Assembly (NCBI GenBank): GCA_965226855.1
Contig: CBDDEE010000019.1
Span: forward strand, 62,001-126,000
DNA from: JAUXJB01 sp965226855
GTDB taxonomy: Bacteria > Myxococcota_A > UBA9160 > SZUA-336
Length of the DNA: 64,000 bases
Reading direction: 5' to 3'
Shown here one piece after another: positions 26,145 to 36,952 of the stretch. The first letter of the stretch is position 1. Each line of letters opens with the position of its first letter. Below the pieces are notes generated by a model. It searched no databases. It was not told the origin of the DNA and was given only the letters and a program-made list of their open reading frames with translations. The translations under genes were made by a program, and so were the position numbers.

Positions 26145-26706
26145 GCGACAAGCCACACGCTCACCGGCACGCGGATGCCCCGGCAGAGCATCGGGCCTAC
26201 GCGCCGAAGTCTGTCCGCTCTGCGGTATTCACGGTCAGCGACAGCAGGACCCTGGCGACCGACTCCTCGGGACAACTGATCCAGGAACGCCTCGAGGCGT
26301 CTGGCCACGCCGTTTCGGACCGAGTGATTCTGAAGGACGATCCGGCCGCTATCCGCGGGGCCGTGCTCGGCGCTATCGGCAACCCCGATCTCGATGCCAT
26401 CATCGTCACCGGTGGCACGGGGGTGTCCCCGAGGGACGTGACTCCGGATACGATCGAGCCGTTGCTGCAGAAGGTGCTGACAGGCTTTGGCGAGCTGTTC
26501 CGGATGCTCTCCTTCGAGGAGATCGGGGCGGCGGCGGTCCTGTCGCGCGCCCTGGCAGGAACGGCGGAATCGGGGCGGCGGCGGTCCTGTCGCGCGCCCG
26601 CACCGTCGTCTACGTGATGCCCGGCTCCTCGGCCGCCGTGCGACTGGCCATGGACCGCCTGATTCTCCCCGAGATCGCTCACGTCGTGGGGCAGCTGCGG
26701 CGCTAA
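26141..26706 (+). pseudogene. moaB: Molybdopterin adenylyltransferase-like gene (MoaB/MogA), frameshifted by a 32-bp duplication
   Basis: MoaB/MogA adenylylates molybdopterin before metal insertion. The first frame (GTG 26141 to about 26566) gives a good MoaB sequence with VFTVSDSRT, IIVTGGTGVSPRD and FRMLSFEEIGAAAVLSRALA. The rest (RTVVYVMPGSSAAVRLAMDR, to TAA 26704-26706) is in another frame. Between them 32 bp (26567-26598) repeat sequence starting 47 bp upstream. Removing them restores SRALAGTARTVVYVMPGS, the expected family sequence. Either a recent inactivating duplication or an assembly error. Confidence 0.85.
26522..26599 (+). repeat. Direct repeat of 31 bp, period 47, inside moaB
   Basis: The 31-bp sequence at 26522-26552 (core GGCGGCGGTCCTGTCGCGCG) recurs exactly at 26569-26599. 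The spacing of 47 shows that a tandem-type duplication plus 16 non-repeated bases separates the copies. The second copy is what breaks the moaB frame. Confidence 0.93.
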
Positions 26707-26721
26707 GCGGCCAAGGGTCGT

Positions 26722-28101
26722 TTGCCGAAGAGAGAGCGCGTGAACGCTGGTGGACGCCGCGTCCTGGGCCTTTTGTTGGGCATGCTTATGGCAGCCCTCC
26801 TGCTCCCAGGCACAGTCGAGGTCTGGGTCGACGAGGAAGGACACACGTACCTCACCGATGGCGGCGTCCCCCCGTCGGCGACCGCGCGTCGCGTTGCCCC
26901 GGCGGAGCTTCGGCTGCAGTGGGGAAGCCGCGTTCGTGGGGAGCCGCTCGAGGGCGGCACCAGCACCAGTAGCGAGCGGGATCGCTACCTGCGCGCGGTG
27001 TTCGGCGCTCGAGACGACGTGCAGCGGGGAGAGGTGCAGCGTGGGTTGAGGGTCCTGCGTCGGCTCTTCGTCAGTCACCCCCAGCGCCCGGAGGCTGCTT
27101 ACCTGCTCGCGCTGGTCGAGCGGAAGCGGGGTCGACTCGAGCCTGCCCGCCAGGCTCTCGAGACTGTGCTGGCCATAGCCGCTGAGCTTCCGGCTGACTG
27201 GCGCGAGACGGCGAGCCAACTCTTGGTGGAGATCGACGATGAGCTCGCGCTGTGGCGCGAGAAGAGCGAGCTGTGGACGACGAACACGCTGGACACGCGC
27301 CACTTCCGCATCACGTACGACCACCAGTTCGCGGGCCGCGAGTACGGCGCGACGGTGGCGAGCCTGCTGGAGCGGGCCCGCAACGAGCTGTCTCGCGACC
27401 TCGCGCACGAGCTCGCCGAGCCGCTCGAGGTCCGGCTCTACACGCGGGCACACTATCTCCAGGCCTACGAGCACCGCTTCGGTTTCTCGACGGTCGGCTT
27501 CTACGACGGGGCGATCCACGTGGTCTCCGCCCGGCACCCCCGCGAAGAGCTCTACGCCCTGGTCATGCATGAGTATGCGCACGCGCTGTTCAGCGACGTC
27601 TTCGGCGGTTACCAGCCCTTCTTCCTGAACGAGGGAATCGCCGAGCGCGTGGAGGCCGCCGCAAGAGGTCGCGAGCGGCTGTCACGCGGCGAGTGGCGCC
27701 GCCTTCTCGACGCCGATCGGTCGGGGGACTGGATCCCGCTCGCCTCCATCGTGCAGGGCTTCAGCGGTCTCGGCGGGAAGCGCGCCCTGCTCGCCTACCT
27801 CGAGTCGCACGCCGCCGTCGAGCTCATCGAGACGAGACACCCTGGAGCCATTGCCCGCTGGCTGCGACGCTGCCGCAGCGGAGAGCAATGGGAGCGAGCG
27901 CTGCGCCGCGAGACCGGCTGGGACCTCGAGGCACTCCAGGTTACGCTGCGCGAGGCCGTCCGTGCCCGCTTCCCGCGCGATCCCCTCACACCTACGAGCG
28001 GGTTATCTGTTCGAAGCACGCTTTTTCTCGTCAGCGGGAGTCCGGCGCATATAGCTCGAAGTCGGGCAGGTTCTCGTGGAGGTAGTCGGAGAGCCGGTTG
28101 A
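26722..28101 (+). CDS. Predicted exported HExxH zinc metalloprotease with N-terminal DUF4124-like segment
   Basis: About 459 residues: a signal anchor/peptide (VLGLLLGMLMAALLLPG), then VEVWVDEEGHTYLTDGG, resembling DUF4124, a TPR-like helical part (EAAYLLALVERKRGRLEPAR), and a peptidase MA-like gluzincin domain with HEYAH (HExxH) and FLNEGIAE, which would supply the downstream Glu ligand. The expected role is periplasmic or membrane-associated proteolysis, substrate unknown. It starts with TTG 26722; GTG 26740 is an alternative. The last 24 codons overlap the convergent rpoH gene by 71 bp, so the C-terminal tail may be unconstrained. Confidence 0.75.
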   Translation: MPKRERVNAGGRRVLGLLLGMLMAALLLPGTVEVWVDEEGHTYLTDGGVPPSATARRVAPAELRLQWGSRVRGEPLEGGTSTSSERDRYLRAVFGARDDVQRGEVQRGLRVLRRLFVSHPQRPEAAYLLALVERKRGRLEPARQALETVLAIAAELPADWRETASQLLVEIDDELALWREKSELWTTNTLDTRHFRITYDHQFAGREYGATVASLLERARNELSRDLAHELAEPLEVRLYTRAHYLQAYEHRFGFSTVGFYDGAIHVVSARHPREELYALVMHEYAHALFSDVFGGYQPFFLNEGIAERVEAAARGRERLSRGEWRRLLDADRSGDWIPLASIVQGFSGLGGKRALLAYLESHAAVELIETRHPGAIARWLRRCRSGEQWERALRRETGWDLEALQVTLREAVRARFPRDPLTPTSGLSVRSTLFLVSGSPAHIARSRAGSRGGSRRAG

Positions 28102-28999
28102 CGATCTTCTTCTCGATCTGACGCACGCGCTCGCGTGTGAGCTCGAACTCGTCCCCCAGCTCCTGCAGGGTCTTCGGATCCTCAGCCAGAATGCGCTCGC
28201 GTAAGATCCGGCTCTCGCGCTCGTCGAGGCCGTCCTCGAAGCGGTCCACCTGCCCGTGAAACGCCTCGCGCATCTCGGCGTCGCCAACGAGGTCATCGGT
28301 CGCCGGGCCCTGGGACGGAATGAAGTCGCCCATCGCAGCCGAGTCCCCTTCATCCCGGCGCTTCGGCGCGTCCAGCGACAGGTCTCCATGAGAGAGGCGG
28401 TGCTCCATGTCGACGACTTCGTGAGCCTTCACGCCGATCTTCTCGGCCAGGAGCCGCGGTTCCGGCTCGAAGCCCGCTCGCTCGAGCTCGCGCCTCGCCT
28501 TGTTCAGGCGGAAGAAGAGCTTTCGTTCCGCCCGGCTCGAGCCGACGCGCACCAGGCGGATGTTGTCGATCAGGTACTTCAGGATGTAGGCGCGGATCCA
28601 GTACGAGGCGTACGACGAGAGCTTCACCCCGCGGTAGGGATCGAAGCGCCTCACGCCCTGGAGCAGTCCGACGTTACCCTCCTGGATCAGATCTAGGAGG
28701 CTCACCCAGACCCGCCTGTACTCCATCGCGATCTTGACCACGAGACGCAGGTTGGAGAGCACCAGCTTCTCCGCGGCCTCTGGATCCTTGTGGTCGTGTA
28801 CCAGGATGGCGAGCTCACGCTCCTCCTCGCCGGTCAGGAGCGAGTGCTTACCCACCTCGGCGAAGTAGCGGCCGAGGGCGTCCTGCTGGACCAGCTCGGT
28901 CGTATCGGATTCCGTCGAGCTAGATCCAGCCAGCGGCTCGGTGGGAGACTCCTCTGCCCCGGGCCCCTCGGCCAGCGGCTCGTCAGAGGACTTCTTCAC
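28031..28999 (-). CDS. rpoH: Alternative sigma-70 family factor, RpoH (sigma-32) type
   Basis: A 322-residue sigma factor with an acidic N-terminal tail of about 45 residues. Region 2 has LVLSNLRLVVKIAMEYRR, LDLIQEGNVGLLQGVRRFDP and YASYWIRAYILKYLIDNIRL. ERKLFFRLNKAR corresponds to the RpoH box that is absent from RpoD. Region 4 has LQELGDEFELTRERVRQIEK. It should direct heat-shock transcription. GTG 28999 is the start. Its 3' end overlaps the convergent metalloprotease gene. The N-terminal extension is longer than in E. coli. Confidence 0.88.
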   Translation of the reverse strand: MKKSSDEPLAEGPGAEESPTEPLAGSSSTESDTTELVQQDALGRYFAEVGKHSLLTGEEERELAILVHDHKDPEAAEKLVLSNLRLVVKIAMEYRRVWVSLLDLIQEGNVGLLQGVRRFDPYRGVKLSSYASYWIRAYILKYLIDNIRLVRVGSSRAERKLFFRLNKARRELERAGFEPEPRLLAEKIGVKAHEVVDMEHRLSHGDLSLDAPKRRDEGDSAAMGDFIPSQGPATDDLVGDAEMREAFHGQVDRFEDGLDERESRILRERILAEDPKTLQELGDEFELTRERVRQIEKKIVNRLSDYLHENLPDFELYAPDSR

Positions 29000-29036
29000 G
29001 CCCAGAGGATAGCGCCTGCGGTTGCGGGCGGAGCGA

Positions 29037-29390
29037 CTACTTCTTCAAGCTGCGGATGTACTTGACGATGCTCCAGCGAACCTCTTCCGGAATCACCGCC
29101 CCCCAGGGCGCCATCAGCGGCGAACCTCCCTTGGAGGCCGCGCCGTTGGAGATGATCTGGAAGATCTCCTCGTCCGTTCCGCCAAACTTGAAGTCGCCGG
29201 TGGTGAAATCGCGGGGTGGCGGGTCCAGTGTCTTGCCCACAATGCCCTGACCGTCGCCGAGCTCCCCGTGGCAGGTGACACAGTAGAGAGAGTAAGGCTG
29301 CTTGCCTTGCTCCAGATCGGCCTGCGCGTGAGCCAGGGGTGGGAGTGCGACGATCGCGATCAGGAAAGTCAGGCTGAGAAGCACGCGCAT
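29037..29390 (-). CDS. Small exported monoheme c-type cytochrome
   Basis: A 117-residue protein: a signal peptide (RVLLSLTFLIAIVALPPLAHA), then a class I cytochrome c domain with the heme motif CVTCH, PPPRDFTTGDFKFGGTDEE and an axial Met in SPLMAPWGAVIPEEVRW. It resembles the small cytochromes c that shuttle electrons in the periplasm or form subunits of oxidases. ATG 29390 was chosen because AGGAGG lies 7 bases upstream and the signal peptide begins there; the longer frame lacks both. It is 37 bp upstream of rpoH on the same strand. Confidence 0.88.
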   Translation of the reverse strand: MRVLLSLTFLIAIVALPPLAHAQADLEQGKQPYSLYCVTCHGELGDGQGIVGKTLDPPPRDFTTGDFKFGGTDEEIFQIISNGAASKGGSPLMAPWGAVIPEEVRWSIVKYIRSLKK

Positions 29391-29494
29391 GCCGATTCCT
29401 CCTGGGAGCAAGTTCACAGGGCCTCCTACGGAAAACGCGGCGGGAAGGTAGATGCCGACCCCTGAGCTGTCAAAAGCCCGGTTGCGCGTCGAGA

Positions 29495-30985
<1,491 letters not shown>

Positions 30986-31049
30986 CCGTCCCCCATTCTT
31001 CCGTCACCAGTGGCCAGGAGCGTCCGATCTTAGCCGAGTTTTGACTCCG

Positions 31050-31078
31050 TTGACGGCAGAACGGCCGCCGACTAGCCT
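31050..31078 (+). promoter_or_regulatory. Possible sigma-70 promoter for tolQ operon
   Basis: TTGACG at 31050-31055 with a 17-bp spacer and TAGCCT at 31073-31078, about 60 bp before the tolQ start. The -35 box is good and the -10 box is poor, so this is a suggestion only. Confidence 0.3.
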
Positions 31079-31137
31079 TCCGCGGCTTCGTCAGGCTTCG
31101 GAACGAGGCCCGCCGACTCCTCCCCGGAGTGAGACCA

Positions 31138-31782
31138 ATGTTCGAGCTGATCGTAGGCGCCAGTCTGGTCGTCAGGGTCGTGCTGGTTGCCCTCGTTGTG
31201 GCGTCGATCTCGTCCTGGGCCGTGATCGTGCTGAAATATCGCGAGCTGTCGCGCGCGGATCGGGACACGGAAACCTTCCTCGAAGCCTATCTCAGTGGCC
31301 GGCTCGAGGCGGCTTACGACGTCGCCAGAGAACATCCGAGCAGTCCGCTCGCTACCGTCTTCCGCGCGGGCTTCGAAGCGCTTGCCAGGAGCGACGACCT
31401 CTCGCCTGCGAGCCGGGTCGACGGCGTAATCCGCCGCCTCGACTGGGTGCTAACGGATGAGACCCATCGGCTCGAGCGGGGCCTCTCGTTCCTCGCGACC
31501 ACCGGCAGTGCCGCGCCCTTCGTCGGGCTGTTCGGGACCGTGGTCGGAATCATGAACTCCTTCGCGAACATCGGCGCGACAGGCTCGGCGAGCCTGGCCG
31601 TGGTCGCGCCCGGCATCGCCGAGGCTCTTGTCGCCACGGCGGTAGGGCTGTTCGCGGCGATCCCCGCCGTGATCGCCTACAACTACTCGAGTGCCCGTGT
31701 CGGGCGCCTCGGCGATCGACTGGATGCGTTCCGGGCCGAATTCGGTGAGGTGCTGCGAGAGCGGGCGGCGCGGGCCGCATGA
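31138..31782 (+). CDS. tolQ: TolQ (MotA/TolQ/ExbB family proton channel)
   Basis: A 214-residue inner-membrane protein with three helices: residues 5-30, FLATTGSAAPFVGLFGTVVG (about 120-140) and VAPGIAEALVATAVGLFAAI (about 165-185). TolQ and TolR form the proton-driven motor of the Tol-Pal envelope system. ATG 31138 follows GGAG by 9 bases; an upstream GTG 31129 would have no spacing. The stop overlaps tolR (ATGA). The complete order tolQ-R-A-B-pal-cpoB supports Tol rather than ExbB. Confidence 0.92.
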   Translation: MFELIVGASLVVRVVLVALVVASISSWAVIVLKYRELSRADRDTETFLEAYLSGRLEAAYDVAREHPSSPLATVFRAGFEALARSDDLSPASRVDGVIRRLDWVLTDETHRLERGLSFLATTGSAAPFVGLFGTVVGIMNSFANIGATGSASLAVVAPGIAEALVATAVGLFAAIPAVIAYNYSSARVGRLGDRLDAFRAEFGEVLRERAARAA

Positions 31783-32201
31783 GCGCGCCCTTCGAGCCGG
31801 GCCGTGCCAAACGCCGGCGTCGGGCGATGTCGGAGATCAACGTGACGCCCTTCGTCGACGTCATGCTGGTCCTGCTCGTGATCTTCATGATCACCGCCCC
31901 CCTGATCCAGCAGGGCATCGACGTCGAGCTGCCGAAGACCCAGACCGAGGGTCTCTCGAGCAGCGGCGAGCCACTCGTGGTTAGCGTGAAGCGAGACGGA
32001 CAGATCTTCGTCCAAAGCTCGGAGGTGCCGATGCAGGAGCTCGAGGAGAAGCTCGACAGTATCTTCGCGGCCCGCGGGGACAGAGAAGTCTTCTTGCGCG
32101 CCGACAAGAAGGTCGACTACGGCACGGTGGCAAAGGCGCTCGCGATCCTGCGCCGCGCCGGAGCCACTCGGATCGGCATGGTGACTGAGCCCGAGGTGTG
32201 A
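31779..32201 (+). CDS. tolR: TolR (ExbD/TolR family)
   Basis: A 140-residue protein with a single N-terminal helix, EINVTPFVDVMLVLLVIFMI, containing the Asp that carries protons. The periplasmic domain follows, ending with FLRADKKVDYGTVAKALAIL. It overlaps tolQ (ATGA) and tolA (GTGA), as expected for a stator complex translated together. Length is normal. Confidence 0.93.
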   Translation: MSAPFEPGRAKRRRRAMSEINVTPFVDVMLVLLVIFMITAPLIQQGIDVELPKTQTEGLSSSGEPLVVSVKRDGQIFVQSSEVPMQELEEKLDSIFAARGDREVFLRADKKVDYGTVAKALAILRRAGATRIGMVTEPEV

Positions 32202-32863
32202 CGCACTCGTACTCTCCCCGCGCGAGTCTGCTGGAGAGCGCCGCGTTCCGGCGCATGCTGGTGTGGAGTGCCGCGGCGCACATGGCTGTTGGCGGTGCCT
32301 TGCTCTGGTCGCCCCGCTCGGATGCGCGCCCCCTTGATCCGCTTCCGATCTTCATCGAGGTGGTGGCGCAGGTGGAGTCGCCGCCGGTGGCCAGGCGTCC
32401 GCCGCGTCAGGTCGTGGAAGAAATCGTGATCCCCGAGCGGCCCCGATCGACGCGAAAGGCCCCCGCGAGGAAGTCGCAGCCGGCACTGAGCGCGGAACAG
32501 ATCGTCGCGCAGCTGCGCGACAAGCTGGGGCCGACGACGCCTACGCCCGCCGCTACGACCGACGCCAGAGCGGGCCGCTTCGACCCGGAGATGGCCGTGT
32601 ACCGCAAGCGCATCAGGGCGCTGCTCTATACGAACTGGGCCGGTGCGCGGGTGTTCTCTAGCCAGGGTCGGCTCATCGTGCACTTTCGGGTCGAGGTGGA
32701 CGCGAGTGGAGGCGTGCGCTCCCTCGACCTGGTGAAGACGTCCGGGAACGTGCACTTCGACGAGTCCGCGGAGCGCGTCATCTGGAAGGTCGAGCCCTTT
32801 CCAGCGCCACCCCGCGGCGCTCTTACAATGACGCTGACGTTCGATCCCAGGGAGTCCGTGTGA
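32198..32863 (+). CDS. tolA: TolA/TonB-like energy transducer
   Basis: A 221-residue protein with one N-terminal helix (about residues 17-35, MLVWSAAAHMAVGGALLW), a short Pro/Arg-rich linker and a TonB-type C-terminal domain (RLIVHFRVEVDASGGVRSLD, LVKTSGNVHFDESAERVIW). The long helical domain of E. coli TolA is missing, so it looks more like TonB. Position between tolR and tolB argues for TolA function, linking the TolQR motor to Pal/TolB. GTG 32198 overlaps tolR. Confidence 0.82.
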   Translation: MTHSYSPRASLLESAAFRRMLVWSAAAHMAVGGALLWSPRSDARPLDPLPIFIEVVAQVESPPVARRPPRQVVEEIVIPERPRSTRKAPARKSQPALSAEQIVAQLRDKLGPTTPTPAATTDARAGRFDPEMAVYRKRIRALLYTNWAGARVFSSQGRLIVHFRVEVDASGGVRSLDLVKTSGNVHFDESAERVIWKVEPFPAPPRGALTMTLTFDPRESV

Positions 32864-34161
32864 TGCGCGCGCTTGGTCTCGCTCTCACCGCTCTGGTGTT
32901 CGCGCTCCCGCTGCAGGCCCAGGAGCAGATTCACATCGACATTCGCGGCTCGGCAGGCCGCGACTACCAGGTAGCGGTCCAGCGTTTCGCGGGGGAGGGG
33001 GACGCCGCCGTCCTGCGCGACGAGTTCCACGAGGCCCTCATCAGGGCCCTGAACTACTCGGGCCTGCTCAAGGTCGTGCCCGAGGAGGCCTTTCTCGAGT
33101 CGGAAGAGACGCCGAACTTCACGAGCAGAACGCTGAATTGTGACAACTGGCGTGGCATCGGTGCTGACGCCCTAGTGCAGGGGCGCCTCGAGCTCGTGCG
33201 CGGTCGGCTGCGCGCCCATCTAAAGATATGGGACACCATACGGTGTCGCGTGCAGGGCAAGCAGGCTCGGAAGGACGGGGACCCCGTGCAGGTCTCTCTG
33301 CTGGCGCGTGCGCTGGCCGATGACATCGTGGAGCGCTTTACCGGGCGGCGCGGCGTGTCCTCGACGCAGATCGCCTTCGTGTCAAATACCGAGGGGAACA
33401 AAGAGGTCTTCGTGATGGAGGCGGTCGGGGCGAACAAGCGTCGCGTCACGGGAAACGGTGCGATCAACCTGTTTCCCGGCTGGTCGCCTGACACGAACTC
33501 GCTCGTCTACACCTCCTTCAAAGGGGGGCGACCGGACCTCTGGCTGATTTTTCGGGGGCCCCGGAAGGGGACGAAGCTGTTGGACCAGCCCTACGACAAG
33601 TACCGAGGTGTCTGGGCGCCAAAGGAGCGCGCGCTCGCAGTGGTGATGAACCTCGCGGGGAACACCGACATCTACAGTGTCGATTCGGAAGGGAAAGTGC
33701 TCGAGCGACTTACGAACGGGCGGTCGATCGAAACCTCGCCGTCTTGGTCGCCCGATGGCAAGCAGCTCGCCTTTGTTTCCGATCGCTCGGGCTCGCCGCA
33801 GATCTACATTAAGGACCTGGGCAGCGGACGGGACCGACGCCTGACCTACCAGGGCAGCTACAACGCCAGCCCTGCCTGGTCGCCTACGGGCGAGTGGATC
33901 GTCTACATGGCCAGGACGGGCACCAGCTTCGATCTGTATCTGATCGATCCGGAGAGTGGCTACACCACGCCCCTGGTGCTGCACCCGCGCAATGACGAGG
34001 ATCCCGCCTGGGCCCCCGACGGACGCAAGCTGGTTTTCACCTCCACCCGCCGGGGTCGCTATGACCTCTACCGGATTGACGTTGACGGGCGTAACCTCGT
34101 GCGGCTGACAGAGGCCTTTGGCGATTGTACGAATCCAGCCTGGTCGAGCTGGCCCAGGTGA
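32863..34161 (+). CDS. tolB: Tol-Pal system beta-propeller protein TolB
   Basis: A 432-residue periplasmic protein with a signal peptide (LGLALTALVFALPLQAQ), an N-terminal alpha/beta domain and a six-bladed propeller of WD40-like PD40 repeats (FPGWSPDTNSLVYTSFKGG, SPSWSPDGKQLAFVSDRSGS, DPAWAPDGRKLVFTSTRRGR). TolB binds Pal and the outer-membrane lipoprotein Lpp. ATG 32863 overlaps the tolA TGA; GTG 32860 is also in frame. A 93-bp gap precedes pal. Confidence 0.93.
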   Translation: MRALGLALTALVFALPLQAQEQIHIDIRGSAGRDYQVAVQRFAGEGDAAVLRDEFHEALIRALNYSGLLKVVPEEAFLESEETPNFTSRTLNCDNWRGIGADALVQGRLELVRGRLRAHLKIWDTIRCRVQGKQARKDGDPVQVSLLARALADDIVERFTGRRGVSSTQIAFVSNTEGNKEVFVMEAVGANKRRVTGNGAINLFPGWSPDTNSLVYTSFKGGRPDLWLIFRGPRKGTKLLDQPYDKYRGVWAPKERALAVVMNLAGNTDIYSVDSEGKVLERLTNGRSIETSPSWSPDGKQLAFVSDRSGSPQIYIKDLGSGRDRRLTYQGSYNASPAWSPTGEWIVYMARTGTSFDLYLIDPESGYTTPLVLHPRNDEDPAWAPDGRKLVFTSTRRGRYDLYRIDVDGRNLVRLTEAFGDCTNPAWSSWPR

Positions 34162-34183
34162 GCGCGAGACTACGAAAATAGGT

Positions 34184-34212
34184 TTGCAACTTCCGTCAGA
34201 TCCCGCTAGAAA
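34184..34212 (+). promoter_or_regulatory. Possible internal promoter before pal
   Basis: TTGCAA at 34184-34189, a 17-bp spacer and TAGAAA at 34207-34212, with 4 of 6 matches in each box. It lies in the tolB-pal gap, about 45 bp before the start. A second promoter before pal would let the abundant lipoprotein be made separately. Confidence 0.35.
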
Positions 34213-34257
34213 TCGAGCGCTTACGCGACTTCACACAGCAGAGGAGGACTCGGGGTG

Positions 34258-34755
34258 GTGAAGAAACTTCTGGGGGTCCTGGGCATAGCAATCCTATCTG
34301 TGGCGGTCGTCGGCTGCGCCTCGCGCAGTACCGAGCCCGAGCCCGAGCCGAGCCGCGGCGGGTTCGGGCAGGAGGGCGAAACCGAGCCCGTGCGGCGTGC
34401 CACTCCGGCGCCAGGGGCGGCAACGGCCGAGTTCGAGACAATCTACTTCGAGTTCGACGTCTCGACCCTGCGCCCCGATGCCAAGGCCACGCTCCGAGCG
34501 AGCGCGGAGGGGCTAAAGCAGCACCCTGACACTCGCGTCGAGGTCCAGGGCAACTGCGACAACCGCGGGAGCAACGAGTACAACCTAGCCCTCGGGAGCC
34601 GGCGAGCGGAATCCGCCAGGCGCTACCTCAGGGATCTGGGGATCAACGCCTCGCGCATCACCACCGTAAGCTTCGGGGAGGAACGTCCCGCGGTGCGCGG
34701 CAACAACGAGGTGGCCTGGGCCAAGAACCGGCGCGACGACTTCGTCATACGGTGA
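34258..34755 (+). CDS. pal: Peptidoglycan-associated lipoprotein
   Basis: A 165-residue outer-membrane lipoprotein. Signal peptide KKLLGVLGIAILSVAVVGC ends in lipobox VVGC, followed by a Glu-Pro linker and an OmpA-C domain (TIYFEFDVSTLRPDAKATLR, VEVQGNCDNRGSNEYNLALG, SRRAESARRYL) that binds diaminopimelate of peptidoglycan. GAGGAGGA ends about 9 bases before GTG 34258; GTG 34255 is directly before it and also in frame. The stop overlaps cpoB (GTGA). Confidence 0.93.
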   Translation: MKKLLGVLGIAILSVAVVGCASRSTEPEPEPSRGGFGQEGETEPVRRATPAPGAATAEFETIYFEFDVSTLRPDAKATLRASAEGLKQHPDTRVEVQGNCDNRGSNEYNLALGSRRAESARRYLRDLGINASRITTVSFGEERPAVRGNNEVAWAKNRRDDFVIR

Positions 34756-35558
34756 GGCGGAGCGGTCCTCCCCATGTCGTAGCCTGGGCGGCTGTCCTGG
34801 TCCTGTCGGGGTGCATTCTCCCGCGCTTTCAGGCGCTCGAGCGCGACGTTAACGAGCTCAAGCTCGAGGCGTCGCCTCCCGGCGAGACCGCGCGAGTGAG
34901 CGAGCGGCTCGCCGATCTGGGAGAAGAGGTCTCCCAGTTGCGTTCCGAGCTCGGGTCGCTGCGCGGTGAACTCGAGGCCGTGCGCCACACCGCGGAGCAG
35001 GAGCGTCGGCGCACCGCGCGCCGACCCGAGGTCGCCGCGGTTGCGCCGCGTGACACGGGGGCGAGCCCGCTCGGAGGATCGCCGGAGATTTCCGAGGCTG
35101 GCGGCGGGGCGACGCCCCTCTCCAGCCCGGCCTTGACTGCTGATTCAGGAGGCGCGAGCAGCGAGATCCGCGACTACGAGGATGCTTTCCGGCTCTACCG
35201 GGCAGGGGACTATCGAAGAGCTATTGACCAGTTCGAGAGCTTTCTCCAAACTCACGCGTCCTCTGACTATGCAGACAACGCGCTCTTCTGGCTGGGAGAG
35301 TGCCATTTCAAGCTCGGGGATCATGAGCGCGCCGTGCTGGTCTTCGAAGATGTCGTCAAGCGCTATCCAAACGGCAACAAAGTCCCTGACGCGCTCTACC
35401 GACAGGGACGGGCCCTGCTGGAGATCGGCGCCAGAAGCCAGCAGGCCGCAGCCTACAGGCCTGCGGCTCGCCAGGTCTTCCAGCGGATTGTCGCGGAGCA
35501 TCCCGATTCGGACCGCGTGCGCGAGGCACAGAGGGAGTTGGAGAGACTAGGGCCGTGA
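34752..35558 (+). CDS. cpoB: Cell division coordinator CpoB / YbgF-like TPR lipoprotein
   Basis: A 268-residue protein with an N-terminal lipobox (VLVLSGC), so apparently lipid-anchored, unlike E. coli CpoB. A coiled coil follows (VSERLADLGEEVSQLRSELG), then a low-complexity linker (residues about 95-135) and the C-terminal TPR domain (AFRLYRAGDYRRAIDQFESF, NALFWLGECHFKLGDHERAV, DALYRQGRALLEIG). CpoB tunes TolA and PBP1B activity. The start overlaps pal and the stop overlaps the DksA-like gene. Confidence 0.88.
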   Translation: MRRSGPPHVVAWAAVLVLSGCILPRFQALERDVNELKLEASPPGETARVSERLADLGEEVSQLRSELGSLRGELEAVRHTAEQERRRTARRPEVAAVAPRDTGASPLGGSPEISEAGGGATPLSSPALTADSGGASSEIRDYEDAFRLYRAGDYRRAIDQFESFLQTHASSDYADNALFWLGECHFKLGDHERAVLVFEDVVKRYPNGNKVPDALYRQGRALLEIGARSQQAAAYRPAARQVFQRIVAEHPDSDRVREAQRELERLGP

Positions 35559-35908
35559 GAAAGAGCGATCAGAGAAAGTTCATCAAATCCTTGAACGAGA
35601 CCAAGGAAATGCTCGTCGCGAACGCCAGAAAGGCGATGACCGGGGACGTCCACCTCGACCCCGACGACTTTGCGGACGAGATTGACAGCGCGTCCTCGGA
35701 GAGCGGTGTGGCCTTCGTGGGACGCCTCCGCGAGCGCGAGCGCGCACTGCTCGAGAAGATCGAGGCCTCGCTGGCGAAGATCGATGCGGGCACCTTCGGA
35801 ACCTGTATCTCTTGCGGCGAGGACATCGGAATGCAGCGCCTGAAGGCTCGTCCCGTCGCCGACCTCTGCATCGACTGCAAGAGCGAGCAGGAGAAACGCG
35901 AAGTCTAG
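35555..35908 (+). CDS. DksA/TraR family C4 zinc-finger protein
   Basis: A 117-residue protein with an N-terminal helical pair and a DksA-type zinc finger, CISC at about 88-91 and CIDC at about 110-113. DksA-family proteins enter the RNA polymerase secondary channel and modulate initiation with ppGpp. GTG 35555 overlaps cpoB. It could be DksA proper or one of the shorter DksA-like paralogues; the coiled-coil tip with acidic residues (DPDDFADEIDSA) is kept. Confidence 0.85.
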   Translation: MRKSDQRKFIKSLNETKEMLVANARKAMTGDVHLDPDDFADEIDSASSESGVAFVGRLRERERALLEKIEASLAKIDAGTFGTCISCGEDIGMQRLKARPVADLCIDCKSEQEKREV

Positions 35909-35914
35909 CCGACC

Positions 35915-36948
<1,034 letters not shown>

Positions 36949-36952
<4 letters not shown>

